Shown in pieces: positions 8,232-16,199 of a stretch of 64,000 nt of DNA. The stretch is from Wenjunlia tyrosinilytica (GTDB taxonomy: Bacteria; Actinomycetota; Actinomycetes; Streptomycetales; Streptomycetaceae). The notes under the pieces are model-generated. The model saw only the letters and a list, made by a program, of their open reading frames with translations, was not told the DNA's origin and did no database searches. Where the stretch lies: assembly GCF_014646055.1 (NCBI RefSeq), contig NZ_BMMS01000021.1:62001-126000 (forward strand), read 5' to 3'. Positions within the stretch are counted from its first letter, which is position 1. Each line of letters begins with the position of its first letter. The position numbers and the translations under genes were made by a program.

Positions 8232-9638
8232 CTAGACGTGGTCCGAGTGGGCGGCCTGGAGGAGCGCGTCCCCCAGGTCCGGCCGGCCGATGTCCGTGCG
8301 GGGCGCGGGCAGCTCCGTGCGGGGCGCCCCGGTGGACGCCCGCCGTGCGCCGATGTCCGAGCGGCTGCGCGCGCCGGGGAACGAGATGCGGGCGACCTGC
8401 TCGTAGGCGTGTGCCCGTGCCTGCTCGAGCGTGGTCCCCGAGCCGACGACGTGCAGGACCCGGCCGCCGCTGGTGACCGGTCCGCCGCCCGGCCCCTTGC
8501 GCATCCCGGCGTAGAACACCTGGGCCCGCTCCGGGGCCTCGGTGCCGAGCCCGCTGATCGGCAGCCCGGTCTCGAACTCGCCGAAGGGCCAGCCCGGTCC
8601 GGCCGCCGGGTCCGAGGGGTCCACCGGGCCCTGGGTCACCGCCACACTGCAGCGCACCAGGTCGTCGGTGACCAGGCGGCAGCGGTCCAGGTCCTGCTTG
8701 AGCACCGCCCGGCACAGATCGGAGAAGTTGCTCCGCACCGACGGCAGGACGGCCTGGGCCTCGGAGTCGCCGAACCGGGCGTTGATCTCGATGACCTTCA
8801 GGCCGTCGCCGGTGATCATCGCGCCGATGTAGACGAAGCCGGTGAAGCCCAGTTCCTCGTCGCGCACGCCCCGTGTCAGCGGTTCGAGCAGCTCGCGGCG
8901 GATCCGGTCGCGCAGGTCGCCGCCGGCCAGCGGGTGGGGGGCTACCGATCCCATCCCGTCGCAGTTCTTGCCCAGGTCGCCGTCGAGGGCGCGCTTGTAG
9001 TCCTCGGCGCAGGGGAACATCAGGTGGTTCACCCCGTCGAGCAGGGCGAACACCGAGATCTCCCGTCCGAAGAGACGTTCCTCCACCACGACGTGGAAGT
9101 CCTCGCCCTGAGCGCGCGCGAAGGCGTCGACCGCTTCCTCGGCGTCGGCCGCGGTGTCGCACACCACGGCGCCGTCCCCGTAGGGGGTCAGCCCGTCGGT
9201 CTTGACCACCACCGGGTGGGTGCGGCCCCGGATGTAGGCCTTGGCCTTGTCCGGGTCGCCGAACGCCTCATAGGCGGCGGTCGGCAGGCCGTGGCGCTCG
9301 AGGAAGACCTTGCTGCGCTCCTTGCTCGACTCCAGCGCGGCGGCGGCCTTCGTGGGGCCGATGACCCGGTGCCCGCGGGCGGCGAGCACATCCACGTAGC
9401 CGATGGACAGCGCGTCGATGTTGGCGACGAGGACGAACTCCACCTGGTGCCGGCTCAGGAACTCCAGCGCCGTGGCGGGGTCGTCCAGGCGCACCTCGGG
9501 CACCGGCACGATCCGCTCGTGCTCGATGACGTCGCAGCCGGGACCGTAGTACACCGTCACGTCGGGATCGGTGCGGACGAACAGGTCGCACAGCGCGTGG
9601 CCGCGCCCGGTCCCCCCGACCAGCAGGACGCTCGTCAT
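8232..9638 (-). CDS. PurD-like ATP-grasp ligase in biosynthetic cluster
   Basis: A 468-residue ATP-grasp enzyme with the architecture of phosphoribosylamine-glycine ligase. The N-terminal motif is LLVGGTGRGHAL instead of the GxGGREHAL of housekeeping PurD. ATP-binding elements are HPVVVKTDGLTPYGDGAVV and VVVEERLFGREISVFALLDG; the metal-binding part is LKVIEINARFGDSEAQAVLP. A PurD-like C-terminal domain follows (GGRVLHVVGSGTTLEQARAHAYEQVARI), and the last 55 residues are a low-complexity tail. Divergence from PurD and location in a biosynthetic operon suggest it ligates another carboxylate and amine, perhaps a diaminobutyrate derivative. It is coupled by an ATGA overlap to the desaturase upstream. 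Being the housekeeping purD is unlikely, but I cannot exclude it from one window. Confidence 0.85.
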   Translation of the reverse strand: MTSVLLVGGTGRGHALCDLFVRTDPDVTVYYGPGCDVIEHERIVPVPEVRLDDPATALEFLSRHQVEFVLVANIDALSIGYVDVLAARGHRVIGPTKAAAALESSKERSKVFLERHGLPTAAYEAFGDPDKAKAYIRGRTHPVVVKTDGLTPYGDGAVVCDTAADAEEAVDAFARAQGEDFHVVVEERLFGREISVFALLDGVNHLMFPCAEDYKRALDGDLGKNCDGMGSVAPHPLAGGDLRDRIRRELLEPLTRGVRDEELGFTGFVYIGAMITGDGLKVIEINARFGDSEAQAVLPSVRSNFSDLCRAVLKQDLDRCRLVTDDLVRCSVAVTQGPVDPSDPAAGPGWPFGEFETGLPISGLGTEAPERAQVFYAGMRKGPGGGPVTSGGRVLHVVGSGTTLEQARAHAYEQVARISFPGARSRSDIGARRASTGAPRTELPAPRTDIGRPDLGDALLQAAHSDHV

Positions 9639-10807
9639 ACCCGGCTCCCCTGCGGATCACGGCGCACCTGCTCGGGCGCCGGGACGGTGATGGCGAGGTC
9701 GTCGGGCAGCCCGACGCGGTTGTCGTCGACCTGCCCGGCGGCGCGCAGGTGGTCGGCGAGCGAGCCCCAGACCTCGGTGTAGCGCTCGGAGCCGCTGTCG
9801 ATGTCCTCGCTGCGCACGTAGTTGGAGTTGGCCCAGTCGCAGGTCGGCTTCACATGGTGGACGTCGTGCTGCACGGTGTCGCCGACGAGCACGAACATCC
9901 GGTACGACGAGTGCACGACCAGCATCCGGTAGGTCCAGCGGGTCCAGGCGAGCGCGCGCCGCACACCGGTGGCCTCGGGGCCGGGGACCGCCTCGCCGCA
10001 CACACGGCCGAAGGTCAGCAGGTCGCGCTGGTGGCGGGAGAGCTTCTCGCGGTTGCCGAACAGCCACCAGCGGTGCTCGGTCATCGTGTAGAGGTACGTG
10101 CAGGACTGGAAGACCACGGAGACGGGCACCAGCCACAGCACCAGGTACTCCACCCACCAGCCGGTCAGGCCGACGAAGGCGGCGGTGGCGGCGAGCCAGG
10201 TCAGCGACATCACCAGCCGGTAGCGGGGGCGGACACCGGCGACGTTGGACTTCAGCCGCCCGAGGAAGAACCCGCCGTGGTGGCGGGGCGAGAGCAGCGC
10301 GCCCCACAGGTACCGGCGAAACTCCGAGCGGGTCATGCCCGGCCGCATTCCGGTCGACATCAGATAGGTGGTGTCGATGTCCTTGGTGGAGCACGGGTAG
10401 GCGTGGTGGGTCAGGTGCTCCTTGCGGTTCTCGTCGTACGGGGTCCGCCAGAGCACCGTCGTGATCAGCTCGCCGACCGCCCGGTTGGCCCACGCGGTCC
10501 TGGCGAACATCCGGTGCAGGGTCTGGTGGACCACCACCACGTCGAGTCGCCGCATGCCGCCGCTGGTCAGCAGCCAGCTCAGGAGCAGCACCGGTACCGA
10601 CCACGCGGTGAACGGGTGCAGTGCCCGGGCCCCGATGCCGATGCCGACGGCGATCTGGGCCAGGCCCAGCAGTCCCGCCTTGTTGGGGCTCCACGGGATG
10701 AGCTGGCGGCCGCCCTTGAGCGGCACCCCGGTCACCCAGGTCAGATACGGCTGGACGAAGCGGGGCAGACCACGCATCGTCTCGCGCGGCTCTACAGCTT
10801 CTTGCAC
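9635..10807 (-). CDS. membrane diiron fatty acid desaturase-like oxygenase
   Basis: A 390-residue integral membrane protein of the fatty acid desaturase superfamily. The three histidine boxes that bind the diiron centre are present: HQTLH at residues 94-98, HLTHH at 131-135 and HDVHH at 314-318. Hydrophobic helices lie around residues 45-80, 200-215 and 218-240. Family members desaturate, hydroxylate or form acetylenes on acyl chains, and some act on amino-acid-derived substrates in natural product pathways. In this operon there is no acyl carrier protein or fatty acyl ligase, so a small amino acid or peptide substrate is possible; that is inference. The GTG start at 10807 has AGGAGAG upstream. 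The stop overlaps the start of the PurD-like gene. Confidence 0.88.
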   Translation of the reverse strand: MQEAVEPRETMRGLPRFVQPYLTWVTGVPLKGGRQLIPWSPNKAGLLGLAQIAVGIGIGARALHPFTAWSVPVLLLSWLLTSGGMRRLDVVVVHQTLHRMFARTAWANRAVGELITTVLWRTPYDENRKEHLTHHAYPCSTKDIDTTYLMSTGMRPGMTRSEFRRYLWGALLSPRHHGGFFLGRLKSNVAGVRPRYRLVMSLTWLAATAAFVGLTGWWVEYLVLWLVPVSVVFQSCTYLYTMTEHRWWLFGNREKLSRHQRDLLTFGRVCGEAVPGPEATGVRRALAWTRWTYRMLVVHSSYRMFVLVGDTVQHDVHHVKPTCDWANSNYVRSEDIDSGSERYTEVWGSLADHLRAAGQVDDNRVGLPDDLAITVPAPEQVRRDPQGSRV

Positions 10808-10894
10808 GGCTCTCTCCTATGTCCTGGTGCGGTGGTCCTGTTCACGCAGCCTTCGGTGTCGGGGGCCGCGGGCACGCCCCGCGGCTCGGGGATG

Positions 10895-13036
10895 TCAGCG
10901 CAGGGAGGCGGGGTCGGGGGCGGCGCCGCCGAAGAGGATGTCGTTGGTCTCGTGGGTCATCGGGCGCTCGAGGTCGTCGGCGTTGACCCAGGTCATGTTC
11001 ACGATCGTGCGGCGGCCCTCGCCTCGGATCGGGTACACCCGGTGCATCGTGGTGTCGGTCTTGATGACATAGGCGTCACCGGGCTGGAACGCGTAGGAGC
11101 GCACCTGGCTCTTGATGAGCGCCCCGTGGACATCGGGGTTCTCCTTGTCCCAGGAGGTGTGCGGCACCGCCTGCACGAAGCCGCCCTCGCGGTGATGGGG
11201 GGCCTCGAGGATCAGGACGAACCCGTAGGTGTAGTCGTCCCAGTGCCAGCCGTGGGTGTCACCGGTCCTGCCCAGGCGGCTGATGACGTAGTGCTCGCCC
11301 GCGTAGGGGCAGGTGAAGACCTCTTCGCCGACGACCCGGGTGAGCAGGTCCTTGACCGCGGGGGCGAAGTAGGTGGCGTGGATGAGCGGGCCGTGCTCGA
11401 CGATGACGGGCTGGCCCACGGTGGTCATCTGGCGCGGGGTGTTGTCGGTGACCTTGAACGTGAGGTTCCTGGACACGCCGTGCTCGTCCATGATGCCGAA
11501 GGCCTCGGCCCTGAGCTCCTCCAGCAGGGCGGGCGGGCAGAACCCCCGCAGCGGAACGACGTGTTCGCGCTTGAACCCCTCGCGCAGCTCGGCCGTCGCC
11601 GCCTCGTCGTACACCCGCGCGAAGTGCTCCTCGTAGAGGGTGTCGAGGCGGGCGAGGGCGTCGGTTCCGGCGGGCGGGGCGGTCTGGATGTCGGTCACGG
11701 GTGTCCTTTCTCGGCGATCGCCGCCTGATGCGTCGCGGCGCAGCGGGATGAAGCGGGGGTGGGACAGGATGTTGTTGGGGTCGTCGCCCAGCGGTCTGCC
11801 GTTGACGACGAGGTCGCGGCGGGCCCGGAGCGCCTTGGAGTGCAGCTCGGCGAGGTCGTCGGCGTCGACCACGAACATGGCGATGACGTCGAGCTGGTCG
11901 GCGCGCCCCGACAGCGGCCCACCGAGCGGCTTGGTCACCCGGCGGCAGTCGGCCGCCTCGGGGAAGTCGACCGAGACGAGCTCGGTGGCGTCCGACGGCG
12001 GGAGCACCAGCATGTCGACGGCGTAGCGGGTGGGGCGGGCGATGAACGACAGGTCGGGTGCGATCCCGCAGGCGATGTCGGTCAGCGGCACCGCGTAGTC
12101 GATGCCGAACGCCTTGCCGTAGCTGACAACGTTGGCCACCCCTCCGACCCGGATGTTGAAGTCGATCAGTTCGATCGGGCCCTGCGGGGAGACCATGACC
12201 TCCAGGTGGGTCGCCCCGTGGGAGATGCCGAGGCTCTTGTGGAAGGCCTCGGCCTTGGCGGTGATCTCGGCCAGCCGCGGGTGCGGGTAGGGGAAGACGA
12301 CGCCCTGCTCCACGACGGGGTCGGCGGCGAGCACATAGCGGCCGGTGAGGCCCACGGTGTTGACGCGGCCGCGGTCCACCAGGGACTCCACCGACAGCAG
12401 TTCGCCCTCGGCCTTCTCCTCCAGCACGAATCCGCCGTGGGCGCTGATGTACTCGCTCATCAGCGGGTTGCCGACCTCGACGGAGCCGGTCTGCCGGGCG
12501 GCCTCGTGCAGCTCCTCCAGGGAGGAGACGATGAAGCACAGCGCGCTGCCCGTGCCATTGGCCGGCTTGAGCACCGCCGGGCGCTCGAACTGCCAGCGGT
12601 CCCAGGTCAGCGCCTCGGTCAGCGTCGTGGAGCGCAGCTCGGACAGGCCCTCGGCGTAGAGCTTGCGGCGCACATGGGTCTTGTCGAGGGCGCGGGAGAC
12701 GGATCCGGCACCGCTGTTGGGCAGTCCGGCGAGCTCGCGCAGCTCGGCCTCGAACGGCAGGACGGCCTCGAAGGCGGCGTAGGTGCCTACCACGTCGTAG
12801 CGGTGGTGCAGATCGAGGATCACGGTGCGGATGGTCTCGTTGTCGGACCAGGAGGCGATGGGGACCACCTCGTCGACGACGCCCTCGCGGACCTCGAACG
12901 GGCCCGAGTCACGCAGCGGGTCGTGGTTGAGGGCGATGACGCGGAAGCCGCGCCGTTTGGCCTCTTCCGCGATCAGAACCATGTGGTTCAGCAGTTCGAG
13001 CAGGACGAAGGCCCGCTGCTTCGCTGGCGTGTTCAC
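10895..13036 (-). CDS. ATP-grasp ligase fused in frame to BesD-family Fe(II)/2-oxoglutarate oxygenase
   Basis: One open frame of 713 codons from a GTG with AGAGGAG seven bases upstream. Residues 1-446 are an ATP-grasp amino acid ligase: FVLLELLNHMVLIAEEAKRRGF, PAVLKPANGTGSALCFIVSS, FVLEEKAEGELLSVESL, and GPIELIDFNIRVGG for metal binding. From residue 447 the sequence is a BesD/HalB-type enzyme of about 267 residues. Counting from the internal GTG, the iron ligands are H152, D154 (motif HWDDY) and H219; the 67-residue H-to-H spacing equals BesD 137-204. BesD has Gly where D154 stands, so hydroxylation rather than chlorination is expected. Residues matching those I recall binding lysine in BesD (R89, E135, H149, D155, N234, T236) are all present. 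The two halves may be separate proteins in vivo: see the internal start feature. Confidence 0.85.
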   Translation of the reverse strand: MNTPAKQRAFVLLELLNHMVLIAEEAKRRGFRVIALNHDPLRDSGPFEVREGVVDEVVPIASWSDNETIRTVILDLHHRYDVVGTYAAFEAVLPFEAELRELAGLPNSGAGSVSRALDKTHVRRKLYAEGLSELRSTTLTEALTWDRWQFERPAVLKPANGTGSALCFIVSSLEELHEAARQTGSVEVGNPLMSEYISAHGGFVLEEKAEGELLSVESLVDRGRVNTVGLTGRYVLAADPVVEQGVVFPYPHPRLAEITAKAEAFHKSLGISHGATHLEVMVSPQGPIELIDFNIRVGGVANVVSYGKAFGIDYAVPLTDIACGIAPDLSFIARPTRYAVDMLVLPPSDATELVSVDFPEAADCRRVTKPLGGPLSGRADQLDVIAMFVVDADDLAELHSKALRARRDLVVNGRPLGDDPNNILSHPRFIPLRRDASGGDRRERTPVTDIQTAPPAGTDALARLDTLYEEHFARVYDEAATAELREGFKREHVVPLRGFCPPALLEELRAEAFGIMDEHGVSRNLTFKVTDNTPRQMTTVGQPVIVEHGPLIHATYFAPAVKDLLTRVVGEEVFTCPYAGEHYVISRLGRTGDTHGWHWDDYTYGFVLILEAPHHREGGFVQAVPHTSWDKENPDVHGALIKSQVRSYAFQPGDAYVIKTDTTMHRVYPIRGEGRRTIVNMTWVNADDLERPMTHETNDILFGGAAPDPASLR
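11696..11711 (-). promoter_or_regulatory. internal GTG start with ribosome site between the two domains
   Basis: On the minus strand GAAAGGA is followed after four bases by GTG (11698-11696), exactly where homology to the BesD-like oxygenase begins (VTDIQ). In the neighbouring frame a TGA overlaps this GTG as GTGA, the arrangement expected if an upstream gene had its own stop here. This suggests that the oxygenase can be translated on its own and that the ATP-grasp gene may have lost its stop through a one-base change near 11720, or that a true fusion formed recently. Confidence 0.55.
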
Positions 13037-13114
13037 GCTGGGACTCCTCTGGAGGCGGCGTTTCGGACTCGGACTCGGTCTCGGACTCGGGGAGTTGGGG
13101 GAGCGGGGTGGGGC

Positions 13115-14401
13115 TCAGGCGGCGCGGACGGCGGGCTCGGCGGGCTCCTGCGCGGCCGTCTCCTGCGTGGCGGGCTCGATCCGGCGGGCTCTGCGCGGCA
13201 GTTCCCAGCCGGCGACCAGCAGGGCGACGAGCGCGATGTTGACGTAGATCGTGGAGCCGATGCCCAGACCGTCCAGGCCCCAGGAGAAGACGGTGGCGAA
13301 GACGCCCATCAGGCTGTAGCCCATCGCCGTCTGGAGTCCGAGCACCGAGGAGACCTTCGCGGCGGGCGCCTTGGCGATCATCTGCTTGAACTGGTGCACC
13401 CAGATCAGCTCGCCTCCAACCACCATCAAGGAGAAGGCGACCAGGCACAGGTACACATTGCCTTCGAACAGCGGCACAAGGGCGTACAGGGCGGTGATGA
13501 CCACGACGACGGCGAGGTTGAGGGTGCGCTCGTTCCGGTCGGTGATGAATCCGCGGCGGTTGAGGTACTGGTAGAGGAAGACGCCGGTCATGACGGCGAC
13601 GGACTCGAAGGTGAAGAACAGCGCCGTGCCCGATTCCCCCTTGCCGTACCAGACCTGGGGAATGACGGTGATCAGCGTCTCGTAGGTGGCCTGGAAGGCC
13701 GTGACCGAGAGGATGATGTAGAACACCGCGGAGGCGATGCTCTCGTCCCGGGCGATGATGCCGAAGGCATTCCTGATGCCGCGCAGCTTGGTCTCCGCGG
13801 CGCCGCGGGCCGTGCGGATCGACTCCCTGGTCCGCTCCTCGTTCGGCTTCACCAGCAGCATCAGCGCCGCGGCGGTCAGGAAGGTCGCGGAGTCGATGTA
13901 GACGACGACGTTGAACTCGACGAACTTCAGGATGAAGGCACCGGTGGCGGCCGCCACGGCCATGGCGATGGGGAGGCTGGCGTTGAAGACCGGCGAGAAG
14001 AGGTCGGTCTCCTTCTTGGTGAAGAACTGCACCAGTGCCTTGACCCGGGCGTTGTTCACCGCGCTGTTGAGCAGGGCGCGGGCGAAGATGATCCCGATCG
14101 CGTAGGCGAACAGGTCGGGGTCGGAGAAGCCGAGGAAGACCAGGGTCACACCGGCCGCCACGACATTGAGCCACACCAGGAGCTGTTTGGCGTTCTGCCG
14201 GTCGATGTACTGGGCGCCCAGGAGTCCTATGAACAGGTTGGCCGTCCAGTCGGCGGCGAAGACGACGGCGGCCAGGGTGGCGCTTCCGCTCTCGCGGTAG
14301 ACATACGCCACGTACGAGATCATGAGCAGTTTCGAGCCGAAGAGCGAAATGAACGATGCGGCGAAACTCAGCAGGAAGTTCCGGTGCAGGTACAGCTTCA
14401 T
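13115..14401 (-). CDS. MFS transporter, probable exporter of the cluster product
   Basis: A 428-residue protein with about twelve transmembrane helices and a short central loop (KPNEERTRESIRTARGAAETKL, near residues 190-215). The N-terminus is MKLYLHRNFLLSFAASF and helix 2-3 carries the loop GAQYIDRQNAKQLLVW, a variant of the MFS signature. It is the first gene of the leftward cluster and lies 78 bp before the ATP-grasp-oxygenase gene; that gap contains a short ACTCGG-type repeat around 13062-13092 but no gene. I chose the ATG at 14401 because GAGGAG precedes it; an in-frame start eight codons upstream (14425) is possible. As the only transporter in the cluster it is a candidate for export or self-resistance. 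Confidence 0.85.
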   Translation of the reverse strand: MKLYLHRNFLLSFAASFISLFGSKLLMISYVAYVYRESGSATLAAVVFAADWTANLFIGLLGAQYIDRQNAKQLLVWLNVVAAGVTLVFLGFSDPDLFAYAIGIIFARALLNSAVNNARVKALVQFFTKKETDLFSPVFNASLPIAMAVAAATGAFILKFVEFNVVVYIDSATFLTAAALMLLVKPNEERTRESIRTARGAAETKLRGIRNAFGIIARDESIASAVFYIILSVTAFQATYETLITVIPQVWYGKGESGTALFFTFESVAVMTGVFLYQYLNRRGFITDRNERTLNLAVVVVITALYALVPLFEGNVYLCLVAFSLMVVGGELIWVHQFKQMIAKAPAAKVSSVLGLQTAMGYSLMGVFATVFSWGLDGLGIGSTIYVNIALVALLVAGWELPRRARRIEPATQETAAQEPAEPAVRAA

Positions 14402-14559
14402 GGCAGCCCTGACTCCTCGTCTCAATGGCCGGACACCATCAGGGAGCAGCGGACAGCCGATCCCTGGAGTTCCGCTTGAGCGGATTCGGAGGTGGGCCCT
14501 GACCTCGTCACTCGTGTGACGTGACGGCAGCAGGGAGCGGTCGTTCTCCGAGCGGCCGG

Positions 14560-14655
14560 TGCTCAGTGCTGTTCTCGGTACGGGCCGGTGCTGTTCTCAG
14601 CGCTGTCCTCGGTACGGGCTCGGTGCTGTTCTCCGTGCCGGCTCAGTGCTGTTCG
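14560..14655. repeat. short imperfect tandem repeats at the cluster boundary
   Basis: Between the MFS gene and the binding-protein gene the sequence contains about four imperfect copies of a unit near 20-30 bp built on GTGCTGTTCTCGGTACGGG. The last copy runs into the stop-codon end of the receptor gene at 14643. There is no open frame with coding character in the 240-bp gap. The repeats sit at the upstream edge of the biosynthetic operon. Confidence 0.65.
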
Positions 14656-16157
14656 GGGAAGGCGACGTCGAGCACGTCCACGCGGTCCCCGGGGCGGCGG
14701 CGCAGCAGGGGTACGGCCTTGTTGCGCGCGTAGCCGTCGTTGTCCAGGGTGATGTCCCCGCTGGCGCCCGGCACCTTGTTGGTGCCGCTCAGGGCGTACA
14801 GGTTCTGCGCCACGCCGTCGGGTGTGGGCAGTGCCTGCTCGTCCTGCTGTTCCTGCCGCTCCTGGCCGGGGCGGATGGCGAAGACGGCGGTGAGGACGGC
14901 GTCGTGGGCCATGACCGCCTGCCCGTCGGCGAGCGCGGAGCCGGGGAACATCTTCGGGCTGAGGAAGTCCGTCTCCTTGCCGCCCTCGGTGAAGAAGTCG
15001 GCGGCGATCCGGTTCACCGTGGCCTTGTGGCTGTCCTCCCACACCTCGGGGTGGGTCAGGCCCGTGTAGACGAGCGTGATGCGGTTGCGCAGCGACTGGT
15101 CGAACTCGGGGCTGCTGCGCAGGAGTGTCGCGTCGTCACCGGTCACGATGGTGAAGGTGCGGTCGCCGCACGTCCGGTTGCTCAACTGGTTGATGAACAC
15201 CTGGAGTTCGGTGGAGCGCCCGGCGAAGAAGACGGTGTCCACCGTGCCGGCGCACAGATTGGCGTTCAGCGCGGAGAACCGGTTCCCCAGGGAGCCCTTG
15301 GTCGAGTCGTACGAGCCGCCGTCCTCGACGAGACGGCTCCCGTGGCCCTTGAACGCCTTGCGGAAGCCGTCGCGCAGGCTGGTGACGTAGGCGTCCTGCG
15401 CATTGCGGTCGAAGACGAGTTGGACGTCGTTCATCTTCCGGCTCTTGAGGTACGCGGCCGCCGCCTTGGCCTCGTCGCTGTTGGTGGGGGCGACCCTCGC
15501 GAGGGTCTCGACACCCTTGACCTTGTCGGCGGTGAGCACGTCGCTGACCAGCGGTATTCCCTGGTCCGACAGATAGCGCATCGCGTCGGCGGTGGCGCCG
15601 GTGCTGCGGCTGAGCCCGGCGACGGCCACGAGGTGGTCCGGGCTCTTGGCGGCGGCGACGAGCCTTTCCGCGGCGGCCCTCCACTGCTTGGAGTGGTCAC
15701 CGAAGTTGGCGACGACGAGCCGGATCAGCGGGGTGTCGCCGCGCACGGAGGTGTTGTTGGCCCGCCACTGGGCGGCGTAGGCGCCCTGCACACCGTGCTC
15801 CACGGCCTCGCGGTGGCCCCTGCCCCCGGTGAGCGCGTCCATCGGGCGCGCGAACGCCACGGTGACATAGGCGCGGCCGTGGTCCCGGTGCTGTTTGGCC
15901 ACCCAGTCGTTCTGGGCCTTGATCTTCGCCGAGACGTCGTTGAGCTCCGGCTTGAGGAAGGCGTAGGAGCCATCGGTGACGCCGACGCACTCGCCGGACC
16001 GCTTCTCCACCCCGTGGGCGCATCTGGCGCGGGAGTCCTGCCAGGCGTGCCAGCCCAGGAGACCGCCGACGACCGCGCCGACGGCGGCCACCACGAGGGC
16101 GCCGGTCAGCACCGGGTGTCTGAGGTAGAACGGTCCCCTGCCAACAGCCCGTGCCAT
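14643..16157 (-). CDS. membrane-anchored periplasmic-binding-protein-like (type 1 fold) receptor
   Basis: A 504-residue protein. One transmembrane helix lies at residues about 17-38 (HPVLTGALVVAAVGAVVGGLL), followed by a large extracytoplasmic domain of the branched-chain amino acid/ANF receptor type. Indicators are VAVAGLSRSTGATADAMRYLSDQGIPLVSDVLTAD, LARVAPTNSDEAKAAAAYLKSRK and VQLVFDRNAQDAYVTSLRDGFRKAF, matching the strand-helix pattern of Peripla_BP_6. No lipobox and no ABC transporter genes are nearby. It starts 37 bp after the stop of the large NTPase, so the two form one unit, and the pairing suggests a sensor-plus-NTPase module rather than nutrient uptake. Upstream in-frame codons to 16409 are shadow of the NTPase gene. 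The function is not known. Confidence 0.8.
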   Translation of the reverse strand: MARAVGRGPFYLRHPVLTGALVVAAVGAVVGGLLGWHAWQDSRARCAHGVEKRSGECVGVTDGSYAFLKPELNDVSAKIKAQNDWVAKQHRDHGRAYVTVAFARPMDALTGGRGHREAVEHGVQGAYAAQWRANNTSVRGDTPLIRLVVANFGDHSKQWRAAAERLVAAAKSPDHLVAVAGLSRSTGATADAMRYLSDQGIPLVSDVLTADKVKGVETLARVAPTNSDEAKAAAAYLKSRKMNDVQLVFDRNAQDAYVTSLRDGFRKAFKGHGSRLVEDGGSYDSTKGSLGNRFSALNANLCAGTVDTVFFAGRSTELQVFINQLSNRTCGDRTFTIVTGDDATLLRSSPEFDQSLRNRITLVYTGLTHPEVWEDSHKATVNRIAADFFTEGGKETDFLSPKMFPGSALADGQAVMAHDAVLTAVFAIRPGQERQEQQDEQALPTPDGVAQNLYALSGTNKVPGASGDITLDNDGYARNKAVPLLRRRPGDRVDVLDVAFPEQH

Positions 16158-16171
16158 CGTCGCCCCCTGGT

Positions 16172-16199
16172 GGTGCCGGTCTAGCGGTGCCGGTCTAGC
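16172..16199. repeat. 14-bp tandem duplication at the 3' end of the NTPase gene
   Basis: Two exact adjacent copies of a 14-bp unit (GGTGCCGGTCTAGC). Each contains CTA, which read on the minus strand gives TAG; the upstream copy provides the stop of the NTPase frame. It is probably a slippage duplication. Confidence 0.7.

Noticed and set aside
10895-11698. Calling the 2OG enzyme a radical amino acid halogenase
   Set aside because: The triad has Asp154 where halogenases have Gly or Ala, so a free chloride site is not expected.
11759-14479. A 906-codon plus-strand open frame opposite the ATP-grasp and MFS genes
   Set aside because: Its translation is low-complexity Gly/Asp/Val/Gln sequence with no family pattern, while the minus strand encodes recognisable proteins.
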